NCBI RefSeq assembly: GCF_000412185.1
Contig: NZ_ASJA01000001.1
Span: forward strand, 1-64,000
From: Euryhalocaulis caribicus
Lineage (GTDB): Bacteria; Pseudomonadota; Alphaproteobacteria; Caulobacterales; Maricaulaceae
Reading direction: 5' to 3'
Length of the DNA: 64,000 nt
Under the pieces are notes generated by a model. It did not search any database. It worked only from the letters and a program-made list of their open reading frames with translations, and had not been told where the DNA came from. This document shows positions 1-8,720 of the stretch, piece after piece (positions within the stretch are counted from its first letter, which is position 1; every line of letters starts with the position of its first letter). Both the position numbers and the translations under genes were made by a program.

Positions 1-2131
1 GACGCTCGGCCAGCGCGGAATTGGGCGCGGCTCCGGCGCCGGGCTGCTCGCCTTCCTCCTCGCCCGCGCCGTCCTCGCCCGGCTCCATCATCTCGGGCGG
101 GAGCGGATTGAGCCCGGGCTGGCCGGGCATGGGTTGCGGTTGCTGGCGATTTTCCTGCTGTTCGCCATACTCCCGCAGGGTTTCGTCCATGACGCCGCGC
201 TCATCGCCAATCATGTCGCCAAGCTCTTCAAGGGCTTCGAGGTCGCGCTGCTGCTGCTCGCTCATCTCGCCTTCGCCCTGACCGCCGCCGCCCATGGCGA
301 GCTGCATCTGCATGTTCCGAAGCATTTCGCCCAGCGCCTGCAGCGCGGCGGAAGCATCGCCCGTGGCGCCCAGCTCGGCGGACTCGCGGATGGCGTCCAG
401 CATTTCCTGAATGTCGGTGGACTGCATCGCTTCGCTGGCCTGACCGGCTTCGGCGAAGCGGCCATTCTCCATGGCGTTCTGGGCCAGCGCCTGCATGTAG
501 CGGTCGACGGCCTGCTGATACGCCTCGAAAAGCTGCATCAGTTCGCTCATCTCCGCGCCGCGGGCCATCGCCTCCATCAGGGCGCGCTCGGCGGCGCGCA
601 GCGCCTCTTCCGCGTCGGCCAGATCGCCAGTCTCGGCCCGCAGCGCGATGCGCCAGAGTTCGGGCGGCAGGCTGGAGACTTCATCCATGCCGCGGGAGAG
701 TTTCAGGCGCTGACGCACCTGTGCGAGGCCGAGAAACACCGCGTAATCGCTGAAATAGTCCTCGCCGCCATAGGTGACGGCCTGAAGCATGTCGGCCACG
801 CGGCGCACGTCGCGCGGGGCGCGTTCGATGCGGCGTTCGGGCATGTCGTTTGCGAACAGGGACGGCTCGCCCGGCTTGCCCTTGGGCGGCATGGGGGCGT
901 AGTCGCGCGTTTCGTTCAGCAGGATGGAGCGTTGCTCGACAATGGCCTTGGCCAGCGGGTCGATGAAGACGCGCTCTGGCAGGCGGGTGACCAGCCAGTC
1001 GCTGTAGCCGGTCTGGTCCGCCCCGTCGGTCACGGCCACGCGCAGACGCACCTGCCGGCCCGCCCAGCGGTGGCCCGTCAGGTCGATCTCCACCGGGCCT
1101 TCATAGGTTTTGGTCGGGCTGGCGAACATGTCCAGATCGGCTTCGTCCACCTGCCGCGTATCGGCGGCCAGGGCGAAGATCAGGGCGGCGCCGGTCATGC
1201 CGTGATCGTCGCTGGCCTTGATCGCCAGTTTCAGCGCCCCGCTGGCGGTCGCCTCCGGCGCGGCGGTCATGCCGGCCTGCGGAGCTTCGTCGGGCAGGGC
1301 GGCGATGCGCCAGACACGGCCCCCGGCGCGAATTTCCGCGTCTTCGGTGATGATGGTCCGCGTCTCGAAGACGCCGGTCTCGATCTGTTCGGGCTCCAGA
1401 CGCTGTGTTCCGGTATCGCTTTCCACCATGACGCGCGGGGCGCGGCGGGCGGCGGAGGCGCGCAGGGTAAATTCGGACCCGGCGGGGGCCTTGATCGCGC
1501 GGCCGTTTTCGCCGGAGGTCAGGAAAATGGGCGCCATGCCCGTATAGGCGGGCGGGTCAAGCCAGGCGTCGATGACGGCCCCTGCGCCGGCCTTGATTTC
1601 GAGGCGTGGCGCGAAGGCGGTCTGCAGCCGCGGCGCGGCGCGGTCCCCGGCGATGCCGGCGGCGACCAGAAGAGCGGCCAGCACGGCAAAGCGCAATGCG
1701 TATGGGTCGGACGCCGCCAGCGCGGCGCGCGGACGCCGGCCGCGCGCCTGACGCGTCATGGCCTTCAGGCGGGCCTGATGCGCCGTCCACAGGCCGTTCT
1801 CGCCCAGCGCGGCGCGGTCCTCCAGCCCTTCGAGCGGCCGGGCCTGGAACGCGGAATCGTCCTCCACGCGCCGCCGGGCCACGGTCTCGGTCACCGGGAC
1901 GGCTCTGCGCCAGGCGCGAATCGTCAACAGGACAGCCAGGATAAGCGTGATAGCCAGCGCGATGGCGCGCCAGGGATCGCCGGTGGCGTCCCACAGTCCG
2001 AACAGGGCCAGCGCCGCATATGCGCCCAGCGCGGCGGCGGGCGGCCACAGCACGGGCGCCCAACGCTCCCACCTGAGAGCGAAGCGCGCCTGCGACAAGG
2101 CGCGGCGGAGCGGATCGGACCGGCCGAACAT
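1..2131 (-). CDS. TIGR02302/DUF4175 family membrane protein (3' end beyond window)
   Basis: Reading from the ATG at 2131 leftwards gives about 710 uninterrupted codons that run off the window edge, starting MFGRSDPLRRALSQARFALR. There are hydrophobic segments near residues 26-46, 54-69 and 150-165, a long soluble periplasmic-type region, and a Gln/Glu/Met/Gly-rich stretch towards the C-terminus. This layout is that of the alphaproteobacterial TIGR02302/DUF4175 family, whose biochemical function is not known. The gene lies 60 bp downstream of a small lipoprotein on the same strand. In many Rhizobiales a DUF4175 gene follows argH, a small lipoprotein and lysA; here argH and lysA are absent from the space. 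Long open frames on the opposite strand (for example 134-2869) are shadows produced by high GC. Confidence 0.85.
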   Translation of the reverse strand, partial: MFGRSDPLRRALSQARFALRWERWAPVLWPPAAALGAYAALALFGLWDATGDPWRAIALAITLILAVLLTIRAWRRAVPVTETVARRRVEDDSAFQARPLEGLEDRAALGENGLWTAHQARLKAMTRQARGRRPRAALAASDPYALRFAVLAALLVAAGIAGDRAAPRLQTAFAPRLEIKAGAGAVIDAWLDPPAYTGMAPIFLTSGENGRAIKAPAGSEFTLRASAARRAPRVMVESDTGTQRLEPEQIETGVFETRTIITEDAEIRAGGRVWRIAALPDEAPQAGMTAAPEATASGALKLAIKASDDHGMTGAALIFALAADTRQVDEADLDMFASPTKTYEGPVEIDLTGHRWAGRQVRLRVAVTDGADQTGYSDWLVTRLPERVFIDPLAKAIVEQRSILLNETRDYAPMPPKGKPGEPSLFANDMPERRIERAPRDVRRVADMLQAVTYGGEDYFSDYAVFLGLAQVRQRLKLSRGMDEVSSLPPELWRIALRAETGDLADAEEALRAAERALMEAMARGAEMSELMQLFEAYQQAVDRYMQALAQNAMENGRFAEAGQASEAMQSTDIQEMLDAIRESAELGATGDASAALQALGEMLRNMQMQLAMGGGGQGEGEMSEQQQRDLEALEELGDMIGDERGVMDETLREYGEQQENRQQPQPMPGQPGLNPLPPEMMEPGEDGAGEEEGEQPGAGAAPNSALAER

Positions 2132-2191
2132 GGTCAGGAATCTAGCACGCAAGGCTGCGTCTTCGCCGCCCCGGCCTGCATTACGTTTTCG

Positions 2192-2470
2192 TTAGCCGTC
2201 GTTGTCAGGCGCGGCGTCGCCGTCCGCCTCGTCATCAAAGCGGGGATCGGATTCGGCTTCCTCGTCCTCGAAGGCTTCGGTCTCGAAGTCCGGGGACAAC
2301 GGGTCGCCGAACGTGTCGCGTCCGCGCGTATCCTTCTCATAGGGCTCGGGAAGGGGCGGGGCCGTGCGGTCTTTCTCGCCCCACGTCGGCTCGGGCGTCT
2401 GCAGGCCGCCGCGCACGCCACAGGCGGCCAGCGCCGGCAGGAGAGCCAGGATGAGGATGATGCGAGCCAT
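2192..2470 (-). CDS. Small lipoprotein, LptM-like
   Basis: This is a 92-residue protein with a lipoprotein signal (MARIILILALLPALAACG, lipid-attachment Cys17). The mature part is short, acidic and proline-rich, with no recognisable fold. Small lipoproteins of this kind next to argH/lysA in proteobacteria are annotated as LptM (YifL), which helps the LptD LPS translocon mature; that assignment rests on size, lipobox and gene order only. It is divergent from the TlpA-like gene (76 bp apart, presumably a shared promoter region) and lies upstream of the DUF4175 gene. Confidence 0.7.
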   Translation of the reverse strand: MARIILILALLPALAACGVRGGLQTPEPTWGEKDRTAPPLPEPYEKDTRGRDTFGDPLSPDFETEAFEDEEAESDPRFDDEADGDAAPDNDG

Positions 2471-2546
2471 AATGTCCTCGTGCGTTTTGCGCGCCTATCT
2501 GTCATGAGACCTATAGAGGCAAGCGATATGGGCGCAAGTAAGACTT

Positions 2547-3149
2547 ATGAGACTCCGGGCTTCAAACATCTTTCTCAGCGCGGTTGCGGCCGCCTTTCTG
2601 CTGGCGGGATGCGGCGGCGAAGCGCCTGCAAATGCGGGCGATGCGCGCGCCGCGGCGGTCCAGAAGGCCGCCACCGGCGAAATGGCGGCGTTCCAGCTGG
2701 CCGAGGCCGGGGCGCGTATCCCCGATATGGATGTGAACGGGCCGGATGGCGCGGCGAATCCCGTCGCCGACGATCTGGCGGAGGTGACGCTGGTCAATCT
2801 CTGGGCGACATGGTGCGCGCCCTGCGTCATCGAAATGCCGGCGCTGAACGCGCTGCAGGACTCTTATGACCCGCAACAATTCCGCGTGGTCCCGATCAGC
2901 CTCGACCAGACGCCGGAGAAGGCGCAGGCCTTTTATGAGAAAAGCGGGCTGGACGCGCTGGTCTTCCGCCATGATCCGGGCTTCGAGAGCGCCTCGCTGT
3001 TTAAGGCGCCGGGCCTGCCGATCAGCGTGCTTTATGACGCCGAGGGCAATGAAATCGGCCGCATCAACGGCCCCGCCGAATGGGACACGGACGAGGCCCG
3101 CGCCCTGATCGACGCGGCGCTGGCGGCGGAGCCGGACGAGGGCGCCTGA
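2547..3149 (+). CDS. tlpA: TlpA-family thioredoxin-like lipoprotein
   Basis: The 200-residue protein has a lipobox (LLAGC, Cys22), so it is probably anchored facing the periplasm. A thioredoxin fold follows, with the redox motif WCAPC (Cys90, Cys93), preceded by the family-typical LVNLWATWCAPC context. A cis-proline region, APGLPISVLYD, lies further on. TlpA-like proteins reduce periplasmic disulfides, often for cytochrome c or cytochrome oxidase copper-site assembly; the substrate here cannot be told. No strong ribosome-binding site is visible before the ATG at 2547, but the signal peptide starts there. In related genomes tlpA stands divergent to the argH/lptM/lysA cluster, as it does here to the small lipoprotein. 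Confidence 0.85.
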   Translation: MRLRASNIFLSAVAAAFLLAGCGGEAPANAGDARAAAVQKAATGEMAAFQLAEAGARIPDMDVNGPDGAANPVADDLAEVTLVNLWATWCAPCVIEMPALNALQDSYDPQQFRVVPISLDQTPEKAQAFYEKSGLDALVFRHDPGFESASLFKAPGLPISVLYDAEGNEIGRINGPAEWDTDEARALIDAALAAEPDEGA

Positions 3150-3217
3150 GTCTTGCGCCGGGTTGCTCCACGCACCCGTTTCAGCCCTAATGCCTGAAAC
3201 ATGACGGGGGGGAGCGC

Positions 3218-4468
3218 ATGACGCCGATGATTTCCAACGACGCCATCATTTTCGGCATTCTGGCCGCGATTCTGGGGGGCGTGTTCCTGACCGCCGCCTC
3301 GGAGAATACCGGCTGGAAGCGTTTCTACCGGATATTTCCGCCGCTCCTGCTTTGTTATTTTCTGCCCTCGCTTTTGACCACGTTCGGGCTGGTCGATCCG
3401 GAGGAATCCAATCTCTATTTCGCGGCCTCGCGCTATCTGCTGCCGGCGGCGCTGGTGCTGCTGACGGCCAGCGCGGACCTGCCGGCGACGATTTCTCTGG
3501 GCCCCAAGGCGCTGATCATGTTCTTCACCGGCACGCTGGGCGTGATGATCGGCGGGCCGGTGGCGCTGTTGCTGACCAGTTTCGTCGCGCCGGACCTTGT
3601 CTCAGGGCAGGGGCCGGATGCGGTGTGGCGCGGCATGACGACCGTGGCGGGCAGCTGGATCGGCGGATCCGCCAACCAGACGGCGATGTACGAGATTTTC
3701 GATGTCGGCGGCGACATCTTCTCGGTCTGGATCGCGGTGGACATCATCGTTGCCAATATCTGGCTGGCCGTCCTGCTCTGGATCGCGGCCAACCAGAAAC
3801 AGGCCGATGCGGTGCTGAAAGCCGACCGCAGCGCCGTGGACCGGGTGCGCGACCGGGCGGAGGCCTATGAGGCCGAGCACGCGCGCATCCCCGAGCTGCG
3901 CCACCTGATCTATATTCTCGCCATCGGTTTTGGCGCGACGGGCATTGCCCATGTTCTGGGCGATCTGTTGTCCGGCTTCTTCGGGGAGCGGTTCCCCAAT
4001 CTCGACCAGCTGAGCCTGAACAGCCAGTTCTTCTGGCTGATCCTGATCGCCACGGCCATCGGTGTGGGCTTGAGCTTTACGCGCGTGCGCAAATTACAGG
4101 GCGCGGGCGCGATGAAAGTGGGGTCGGTCTTCATCTATGTTCTGGTGACCACGGTGGGTCTGAACATGAATGTCGCCGCGCTGCTGGAAACCCCGGCCTA
4201 TTTCGCCATCGGGGCGGTGTGGATCCTGATCCACGCGGCGCTGCTGATCGGGGTCGCTTTCCTGATCAAGGCGCCCAGCTTCTTCATGGCGGTGGGCAGC
4301 CAGGCCAATGTCGGCGGCGCGGCCAGCGCCCCGGTCGTGGCCGCGGCCTTCCACCCGTCGCTCGCGCCCGTAGGCGCGCTGCTGGCCGTGCTGGGCTATA
4401 TCATCGGCACGCTAGGCGCGTGGTTTACGGGCCTGGTGATGATGCAGATCGCGGCGGGGGCGGGTTGA
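3218..4468 (+). CDS. DUF819 family integral membrane protein
   Basis: A 416-residue polytopic membrane protein with about ten hydrophobic segments. Conserved-looking signatures of the DUF819 (YjcL-like) family include GSWIGGSANQTAMYEIF in the first half and AVGSQANVGGAASAPVVAAA near the C-terminus; these glycine-rich segments are arranged as two similar halves, suggesting a transporter fold. The substrate is not known. The ATG at 3218 has a G-rich ribosome-binding site (GGGGGGAG). It appears to be a single-gene unit, converging on the VWA gene at 4482. Confidence 0.85.
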   Translation: MTPMISNDAIIFGILAAILGGVFLTAASENTGWKRFYRIFPPLLLCYFLPSLLTTFGLVDPEESNLYFAASRYLLPAALVLLTASADLPATISLGPKALIMFFTGTLGVMIGGPVALLLTSFVAPDLVSGQGPDAVWRGMTTVAGSWIGGSANQTAMYEIFDVGGDIFSVWIAVDIIVANIWLAVLLWIAANQKQADAVLKADRSAVDRVRDRAEAYEAEHARIPELRHLIYILAIGFGATGIAHVLGDLLSGFFGERFPNLDQLSLNSQFFWLILIATAIGVGLSFTRVRKLQGAGAMKVGSVFIYVLVTTVGLNMNVAALLETPAYFAIGAVWILIHAALLIGVAFLIKAPSFFMAVGSQANVGGAASAPVVAAAFHPSLAPVGALLAVLGYIIGTLGAWFTGLVMMQIAAGAG

Positions 4469-4476
4469 ACCCGCCC
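4456..4476. terminator. Hairpin between convergent genes
   Basis: A perfect 10-bp inverted repeat (GGGGCGGGTT / AACCCGCCCC) with a one-base centre overlaps the stop of the DUF819 gene and precedes the stop of the VWA gene. No T-run follows on either side, so termination here would be weak or factor-assisted; the symmetrical position fits a bidirectional structure. Confidence 0.45.
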
Positions 4477-4481
4477 CGCGG

Positions 4482-6731
4482 CTATTCCTCCGCCTCGCTG
4501 ACCGTGATGGCGGTCCGGGCCAGGATGGTTTTCGACTGGTCAAGAATGTAACGGATTTCGTATTCGCCCGGCTCATCCGGCATATCCAGCATCAAGGGGG
4601 AGCCGCGCCGCGTGCGGGTATAGCTCTCATAGTGGCGCCCCTCGGCGTCCTGCCGGGCGATGGTGATATAATCATTGTTGTAATCCGGGCCTGTCCACTC
4701 GACCTCGGTCTCGCCGCCCGCCGGCGCCGATTCCGGCGCAGTGACAGTTCCGTCAACGGGCGTGGTCCGGACTGTTCCTCGGGCCAGCGCCGTGTTGGAC
4801 TGGTCAAGAATATAGCGGATTTCATACTCGCCCGGCTCATCAGGCAGTTTCACCGCCAGAGGATTACCCTGCCGCGTGCGGGTATAACTTTCATAGTTTC
4901 GATCCTCGGCGTCCGGCCGGGCGACCGTGAGGTAGTCGTTATTGTAATCCGGCCCGGTCCATTCAACTTCAAGGTCCGATCCCGCCGGGGCTGTGTCCGG
5001 GAAAGAGAGCGTGGCCTCTACCGCCGTTGTCTGGATGGCGGCGCGCGCCAGAACGGTGTTTGACTGGTCCAGGACATAGCGGATTTCATACTTGCCCGGC
5101 GTGTCCGGCAGGCGGAGAGATAGCGGGTTGCCCTGCCGGGTGCGGGTATAGTTTTCATATTGACGGTCTTCGGCGTCCGGCTGCGCGACCGTGATATAGT
5201 CATTATCGTAATCCGGCCCGGTCCATTCCACTTCAAGCGCTGATCCCGCCGGCGCGGTCTCCGGCACGTTGATCGCCGCCTCTACGCCGCGGGTGGATAT
5301 GGCCTGACGGGCCAGCACGGTGTCCGACTGGTCCACGACATAACGGATTTCATAGTCGCCCGGCTCATCCGGCAGCTTCACCTCAAGCGGATTGCCTTGC
5401 CGGGTACGGGTATAATTTTCGTACTCGCGGTCTTCGGCATCCGGTTTGGCGACAGTGATGTAATCATTGTCATAATCGGGGCCGGTCCATTCCACCCGGA
5501 CGGTCGCCCCGGCGTCGGCGGTTTCCGGCGCGCTGATGGTTGCTTCCACCGGCTGGGCGGTGATGGCGGCGCGGGCCAGAACATCGCGGTTCTTGTCCAG
5601 CACGTAGCGCAATTCATATTCGCCCGGTTCATCGGGAAGCGTCACCGCCAGCGGATTGCCCTGCCGGGTGCGGGTGTAGCCGTCATATTCGTCATCGTCC
5701 GCATCGGCGCGGGCGACGGAGATATAGTCGTTATCCTCGTCCGGCCCGGTCCACGCTACGCGGACATCCGAGCCCGCAGGCGCGGTTTCCGGCGCGTCCA
5801 GCGTGGCTTCCACCGCAACGACGATCGGCAAGGTGGCGGCGCCGCCGTTTGGACCAGCGTTGATCTCTCCGGTTGCGCCCGCCCCGTCGGAAACGCGCTC
5901 CACGCGGACATCATGGATGCCTTTGGGAATTTCGGCCTCCACGCGGCCGGTTTCTTCGGATTCGAACAGGACGTCTCCGCTCGCACCGTGGGTGACTGTC
6001 CAAAGCAGACCTTCGGTGATGACGGGGCCGCCGTCCTGGTCCGTCGCCTGAAGCTGGACCTTAACGTTGGCGGGCGGTTCGGGCGCGGCGGCGCTGACTT
6101 CCACAAGGGCCTCGGTCAGCTCCTCGGCGTTGGCGGCGGTCATGAAGCGGCCGCCGGTATTCTCCGCCAGACAACGCAATTGCTGTTCCGCTTCCGCGCC
6201 AGCGGAGCCGAGATCGAAGCCGACGACATGGGCGGTAAAGTCCACCCCCGTCTTTTCCAGCGCCTCGGCGACGGCACAGGGGTCGGCGTTACAGGTTTCC
6301 TCCCCGTCGGACACCAGGATCACCGTGGCCTTGTCTTCAGTAAATTTCAGATCACCCGCAGCCTTTTCGACGGCGGCTGAAAGCGGCGTCTTGCCTTTCG
6401 GATTGAGCGACTGCACGGCGGTGCGGATAGCCTCCCGCTCCGCGCCGATTCCGGCCAGGGTTTCGATGTCGCCGCAATCGCCCTTCCGGTTATGGCCGTA
6501 TGCGACAAGGCCAAGGCGGCGTTCGGCGGGCAGGCTGTCCAGCAAGCCGGAAATTACTTCGCGGGCGATGACAATTTTCGGCTCGCCGTCAATCTGTCCC
6601 CACATGGAGCCCGAGGCGTCCAGAACCAGGATCGCGTCTCCGTTTTCCGGCGTGGCGCCGCTTTCATCCTGCGCAATGGCGTGCGTGGCGGTGACGGCCG
6701 CAAGGCCGGAAAGAAGGATAGAGCGGACCAT
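4482..6731 (-). CDS. Secreted VWA-domain protein with five C-terminal 88-residue repeats
   Basis: This 749-residue protein has a signal peptide (cleavage after about residue 20). A von Willebrand factor A domain covers roughly residues 32-215, with the metal-ion-adhesion motif DASGS (Asp38-Ser42) and the later VSDGEETC segment. A beta-rich linker follows to about residue 303. The rest is five tandem repeats of about 88 residues. Each carries a WTGPD..NDYI core, a YTRTRQGNPL motif (TRRGSPL in the last), P.EPGEYEIRY and a D...LAR ending. Each unit looks like a small beta-sandwich; the repeats are 264 bp long in the DNA. The likely place of action is the periplasm or cell surface, in metal-dependent binding. 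The natural ligand is not known. It seems to be transcribed alone, ending against the DUF819 gene. Confidence 0.85.
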   Translation of the reverse strand: MVRSILLSGLAAVTATHAIAQDESGATPENGDAILVLDASGSMWGQIDGEPKIVIAREVISGLLDSLPAERRLGLVAYGHNRKGDCGDIETLAGIGAEREAIRTAVQSLNPKGKTPLSAAVEKAAGDLKFTEDKATVILVSDGEETCNADPCAVAEALEKTGVDFTAHVVGFDLGSAGAEAEQQLRCLAENTGGRFMTAANAEELTEALVEVSAAAPEPPANVKVQLQATDQDGGPVITEGLLWTVTHGASGDVLFESEETGRVEAEIPKGIHDVRVERVSDGAGATGEINAGPNGGAATLPIVVAVEATLDAPETAPAGSDVRVAWTGPDEDNDYISVARADADDDEYDGYTRTRQGNPLAVTLPDEPGEYELRYVLDKNRDVLARAAITAQPVEATISAPETADAGATVRVEWTGPDYDNDYITVAKPDAEDREYENYTRTRQGNPLEVKLPDEPGDYEIRYVVDQSDTVLARQAISTRGVEAAINVPETAPAGSALEVEWTGPDYDNDYITVAQPDAEDRQYENYTRTRQGNPLSLRLPDTPGKYEIRYVLDQSNTVLARAAIQTTAVEATLSFPDTAPAGSDLEVEWTGPDYNNDYLTVARPDAEDRNYESYTRTRQGNPLAVKLPDEPGEYEIRYILDQSNTALARGTVRTTPVDGTVTAPESAPAGGETEVEWTGPDYNNDYITIARQDAEGRHYESYTRTRRGSPLMLDMPDEPGEYEIRYILDQSKTILARTAITVSEAEE
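4485..5819 (-). repeat. Five tandem 264-bp coding repeats
   Basis: The 3' part of the VWA gene consists of five in-frame units spaced about 264 bp apart; similar blocks reading cgcccggctcatc recur near 4566, 4829, 5357 and, with changes, 5094 and 5621. Units 2-5 (in protein order) are closer to each other than to unit 1, which has a diverged acidic segment (ADADDDEYDGY). The pattern fits growth by unequal recombination. Confidence 0.8.
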
Positions 6732-6830
6732 GTTTGCGAGCCTCCCCAGACTGACTTGGTTCTGGCTCTGTCCTATCGGAAAGACGCTCGCCTATGAAGG
6801 GTAACGCGCCAATTTCCGGTTGTGCGGTAA

Positions 6831-6860
6831 AGAAAAAAGCCCGGAGCGTCGCCCCGGGCT
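6831..6860 (-). terminator. Rho-independent terminator of etfBA
   Basis: Read on the minus strand, a stem AGCCCGG / CCGGGCT (6838-6844 with 6854-6860) is followed by a TTTTTTC tract. It lies just after the etfA stop and before the VWA gene, so it should end the etfB-etfA transcript. Confidence 0.8.
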
Positions 6861-6886
6861 TTCTTGCTCAATCTGAAAAGAACCGC

Positions 6887-7840
6887 CTAGCCGGCCTTGT
6901 AGCCCAGCTTGTCGATTTCTTCCTCGAACTTGGGAAGCGCGTCGAACAGGTCCGCGACCAGGCCGTAATCGGCGACCTGGAAGATCGGGGCTTCCTCGTC
7001 CTTGTTGATGGCCACGATGGTCTTGGAGTCCTTCATGCCCGCCAGATGCTGGATCGCGCCGGAGATGCCGACCGCGATATAGAGATCCGGGGCGACGACC
7101 TTGCCGGTCTGGCCGACCTGGTACTCGTTCGGGACGAAGCCTGCATCCACGGCGGCGCGGGAGGCGCCGACCGCGGCGCCGAGGCGGTCCGCGATGGAAT
7201 CCAGCATGTGGAAGTTCTCGCCATTGCCCATGCCGCGGCCGCCGGAAATGACGATCTTGGCGGCGGCAAGCTCCGGACGATCGGAGTCGGACAGCTCTTC
7301 GCCGACGAACTGGGACTTCAGGTCGCCCAGATCGACGGACAGCTCTTCCACCTCGGCCGCGCCGCCCTGTGCGTTTGCGGCCTGGAAGGTGGTGGGACGG
7401 ACCGTGACGACCTTTTTCGCATCGCCGGATTTCACCGTCATCATGGCGTTGCCCGCATAGATCGGGCGCACGAACGTATCGGCGTCTTCCACGGCGGTAA
7501 CGTCGGACAGCTGCATCACGTCCAGCTTGGCCGCGACGCGCGGGGCGAAGTTCTTGCCGACCGTGGTGGCCGGGGCGACCATGGCGTCATACTCGTCCAT
7601 CAGGGGCACGATCACCGCTTCCATGGCCTCGGCCAGGAAGTGCTCCAGCGCCGGGTCCTTGGCGCAGCGCACCTTGCGCACGCCCTCGATCTTGGCGGCG
7701 GCCTCGGCCACCGATCCGCAATCGTTGCCGGCGCAGAGAATGTCGATATCCCCGCCAATCGCCTGCGCCGCGGTGACGGCCTTCAGCGTGGCTTCGTTCA
7801 GCTCTTCATTGTCGTGTTCAGCGACGACCAGGACAGCCAT
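6887..7840 (-). CDS. etfA: Electron transfer flavoprotein subunit alpha
   Basis: This is the 317-residue alpha subunit of the FAD-containing ETF heterodimer, which takes electrons from acyl-CoA and other dehydrogenases and passes them to ETF:ubiquinone oxidoreductase. It begins [14 protein letters not shown]. The C-terminal FAD-binding half carries GGRGMG, the conserved segment [20 protein letters not shown] and then [11 protein letters not shown]. The length is normal for the family. Its start codon overlaps the etfB stop by one base (TAATG), so the two are translationally coupled, and a strong terminator follows at 6831-6860. Confidence 0.97.
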   Translation of the reverse strand: MAVLVVAEHDNEELNEATLKAVTAAQAIGGDIDILCAGNDCGSVAEAAAKIEGVRKVRCAKDPALEHFLAEAMEAVIVPLMDEYDAMVAPATTVGKNFAPRVAAKLDVMQLSDVTAVEDADTFVRPIYAGNAMMTVKSGDAKKVVTVRPTTFQAANAQGGAAEVEELSVDLGDLKSQFVGEELSDSDRPELAAAKIVISGGRGMGNGENFHMLDSIADRLGAAVGASRAAVDAGFVPNEYQVGQTGKVVAPDLYIAVGISGAIQHLAGMKDSKTIVAINKDEEAPIFQVADYGLVADLFDALPKFEEEIDKLGYKAG

Positions 7841-8589
7841 TACAGAACCCCCGCTTCGTTTTTCAGCTTGGAGACAAGTTCCTCGACGGACTCGACGATT
7901 TCGCCGGCTTCGCGCTTGGGCGGCTCGGTGACCTTCACCACCTGCAGGCGCGGGGCGATGTCGACGCCGTAATCGTCGGGCACCTTCATGTCGATCGGCT
8001 TGCGCTTGGCCTTCATGATGTTGGGCAGGGAGGCGTAGCGCGGCTCGTTCAGGCGCAAATCCGTGGTGACGATGGCCGGCAGGTTGATCTTGATCGTCTG
8101 CAGGCCGCCATCGACCTCGCGCGTTACATTGGCCGCGCCGTCGGCGATCTCCACCTTGGAGGCGAACGTGCCTTGCGGCCAGCCGAGCAGGGCGCCCAGC
8201 ATCTGGCCGGTGGCGTTGGCGTCGTCGTCAATGGCCTGCTTGCCCAGCACGACCATGTCCGGCGATTCTTCCTCGACCACCTTGGCGAGCAGCTTGGCGA
8301 CGCCCAGCGGCTCCACCGTTTCGTCGGTCTTGATCAGGATGCCGCGGTCGGCGCCCATGGCCAGCGCGGTGCGGATCGTCTCCTGCGCCTTTTCCGGGCC
8401 GATGGAGACCACGACGATCTCTTCCGCCTTTCCGTCTTCCTTCAGGCGAACCGCTTCCTCGACGGAAATTTCGTCGAACGGGTTCATCGACATCTTCACA
8501 TTGGAAAGATCGACCCCGGACTGATCCGGTTTCACACGCGCTTTCACGTTGTAGTCGAGCACCCGTTTAACGGGGACGAGTATCTTCAT
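7840..8589 (-). CDS. etfB: Electron transfer flavoprotein subunit beta
   Basis: This 249-residue beta subunit of ETF is the AMP-binding partner of EtfA in the cytoplasm. The start chosen is the ATG at 8589 ([20 protein letters not shown]), which is the family's usual N-terminus; a further 20 in-frame codons upstream are not family-like. The [17 protein letters not shown] region and the ETF-beta signature [20 protein letters not shown] are present. It is the first gene of etfBA, with about 130 bp of free sequence upstream for a promoter. In many alphaproteobacteria etfBA follows a HIG1-type gene and cobO; both occur here on the same strand at 12207-12410 and 10477-11040. Confidence 0.97.
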   Translation of the reverse strand: MKILVPVKRVLDYNVKARVKPDQSGVDLSNVKMSMNPFDEISVEEAVRLKEDGKAEEIVVVSIGPEKAQETIRTALAMGADRGILIKTDETVEPLGVAKLLAKVVEEESPDMVVLGKQAIDDDANATGQMLGALLGWPQGTFASKVEIADGAANVTREVDGGLQTIKINLPAIVTTDLRLNEPRYASLPNIMKAKRKPIDMKVPDDYGVDIAPRLQVVKVTEPPKREAGEIVESVEELVSKLKNEAGVL

Positions 8590-8720
8590 GACGTCTCCGG
8601 CGTTGTTAAATCTCGGCTTTGAATTGGGCCGATGAATAATGAAATTCAATGCTGCATCGCAATACAGCGGTCGGGCGGAACGTAGCGGGGCGTTGGAGCT
8701 GAATCAACGCGGCAACGGGA

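Noticed and set aside
134-2869. 911-codon open frame on the plus strand
   Set aside because: It is the reverse-strand shadow of the DUF4175 gene plus parts of lptM and tlpA; its sequence is low in family-like features, while the minus strand gives a clear protein.
5397-6380. 327-codon plus-strand frame over the VWA gene
   Set aside because: It is a shadow of the repeat-coding region, which produces long stop-free antisense frames.
6794-7972. 392-codon plus-strand frame
   Set aside because: It is antisense to etfA and contains the etfBA terminator.
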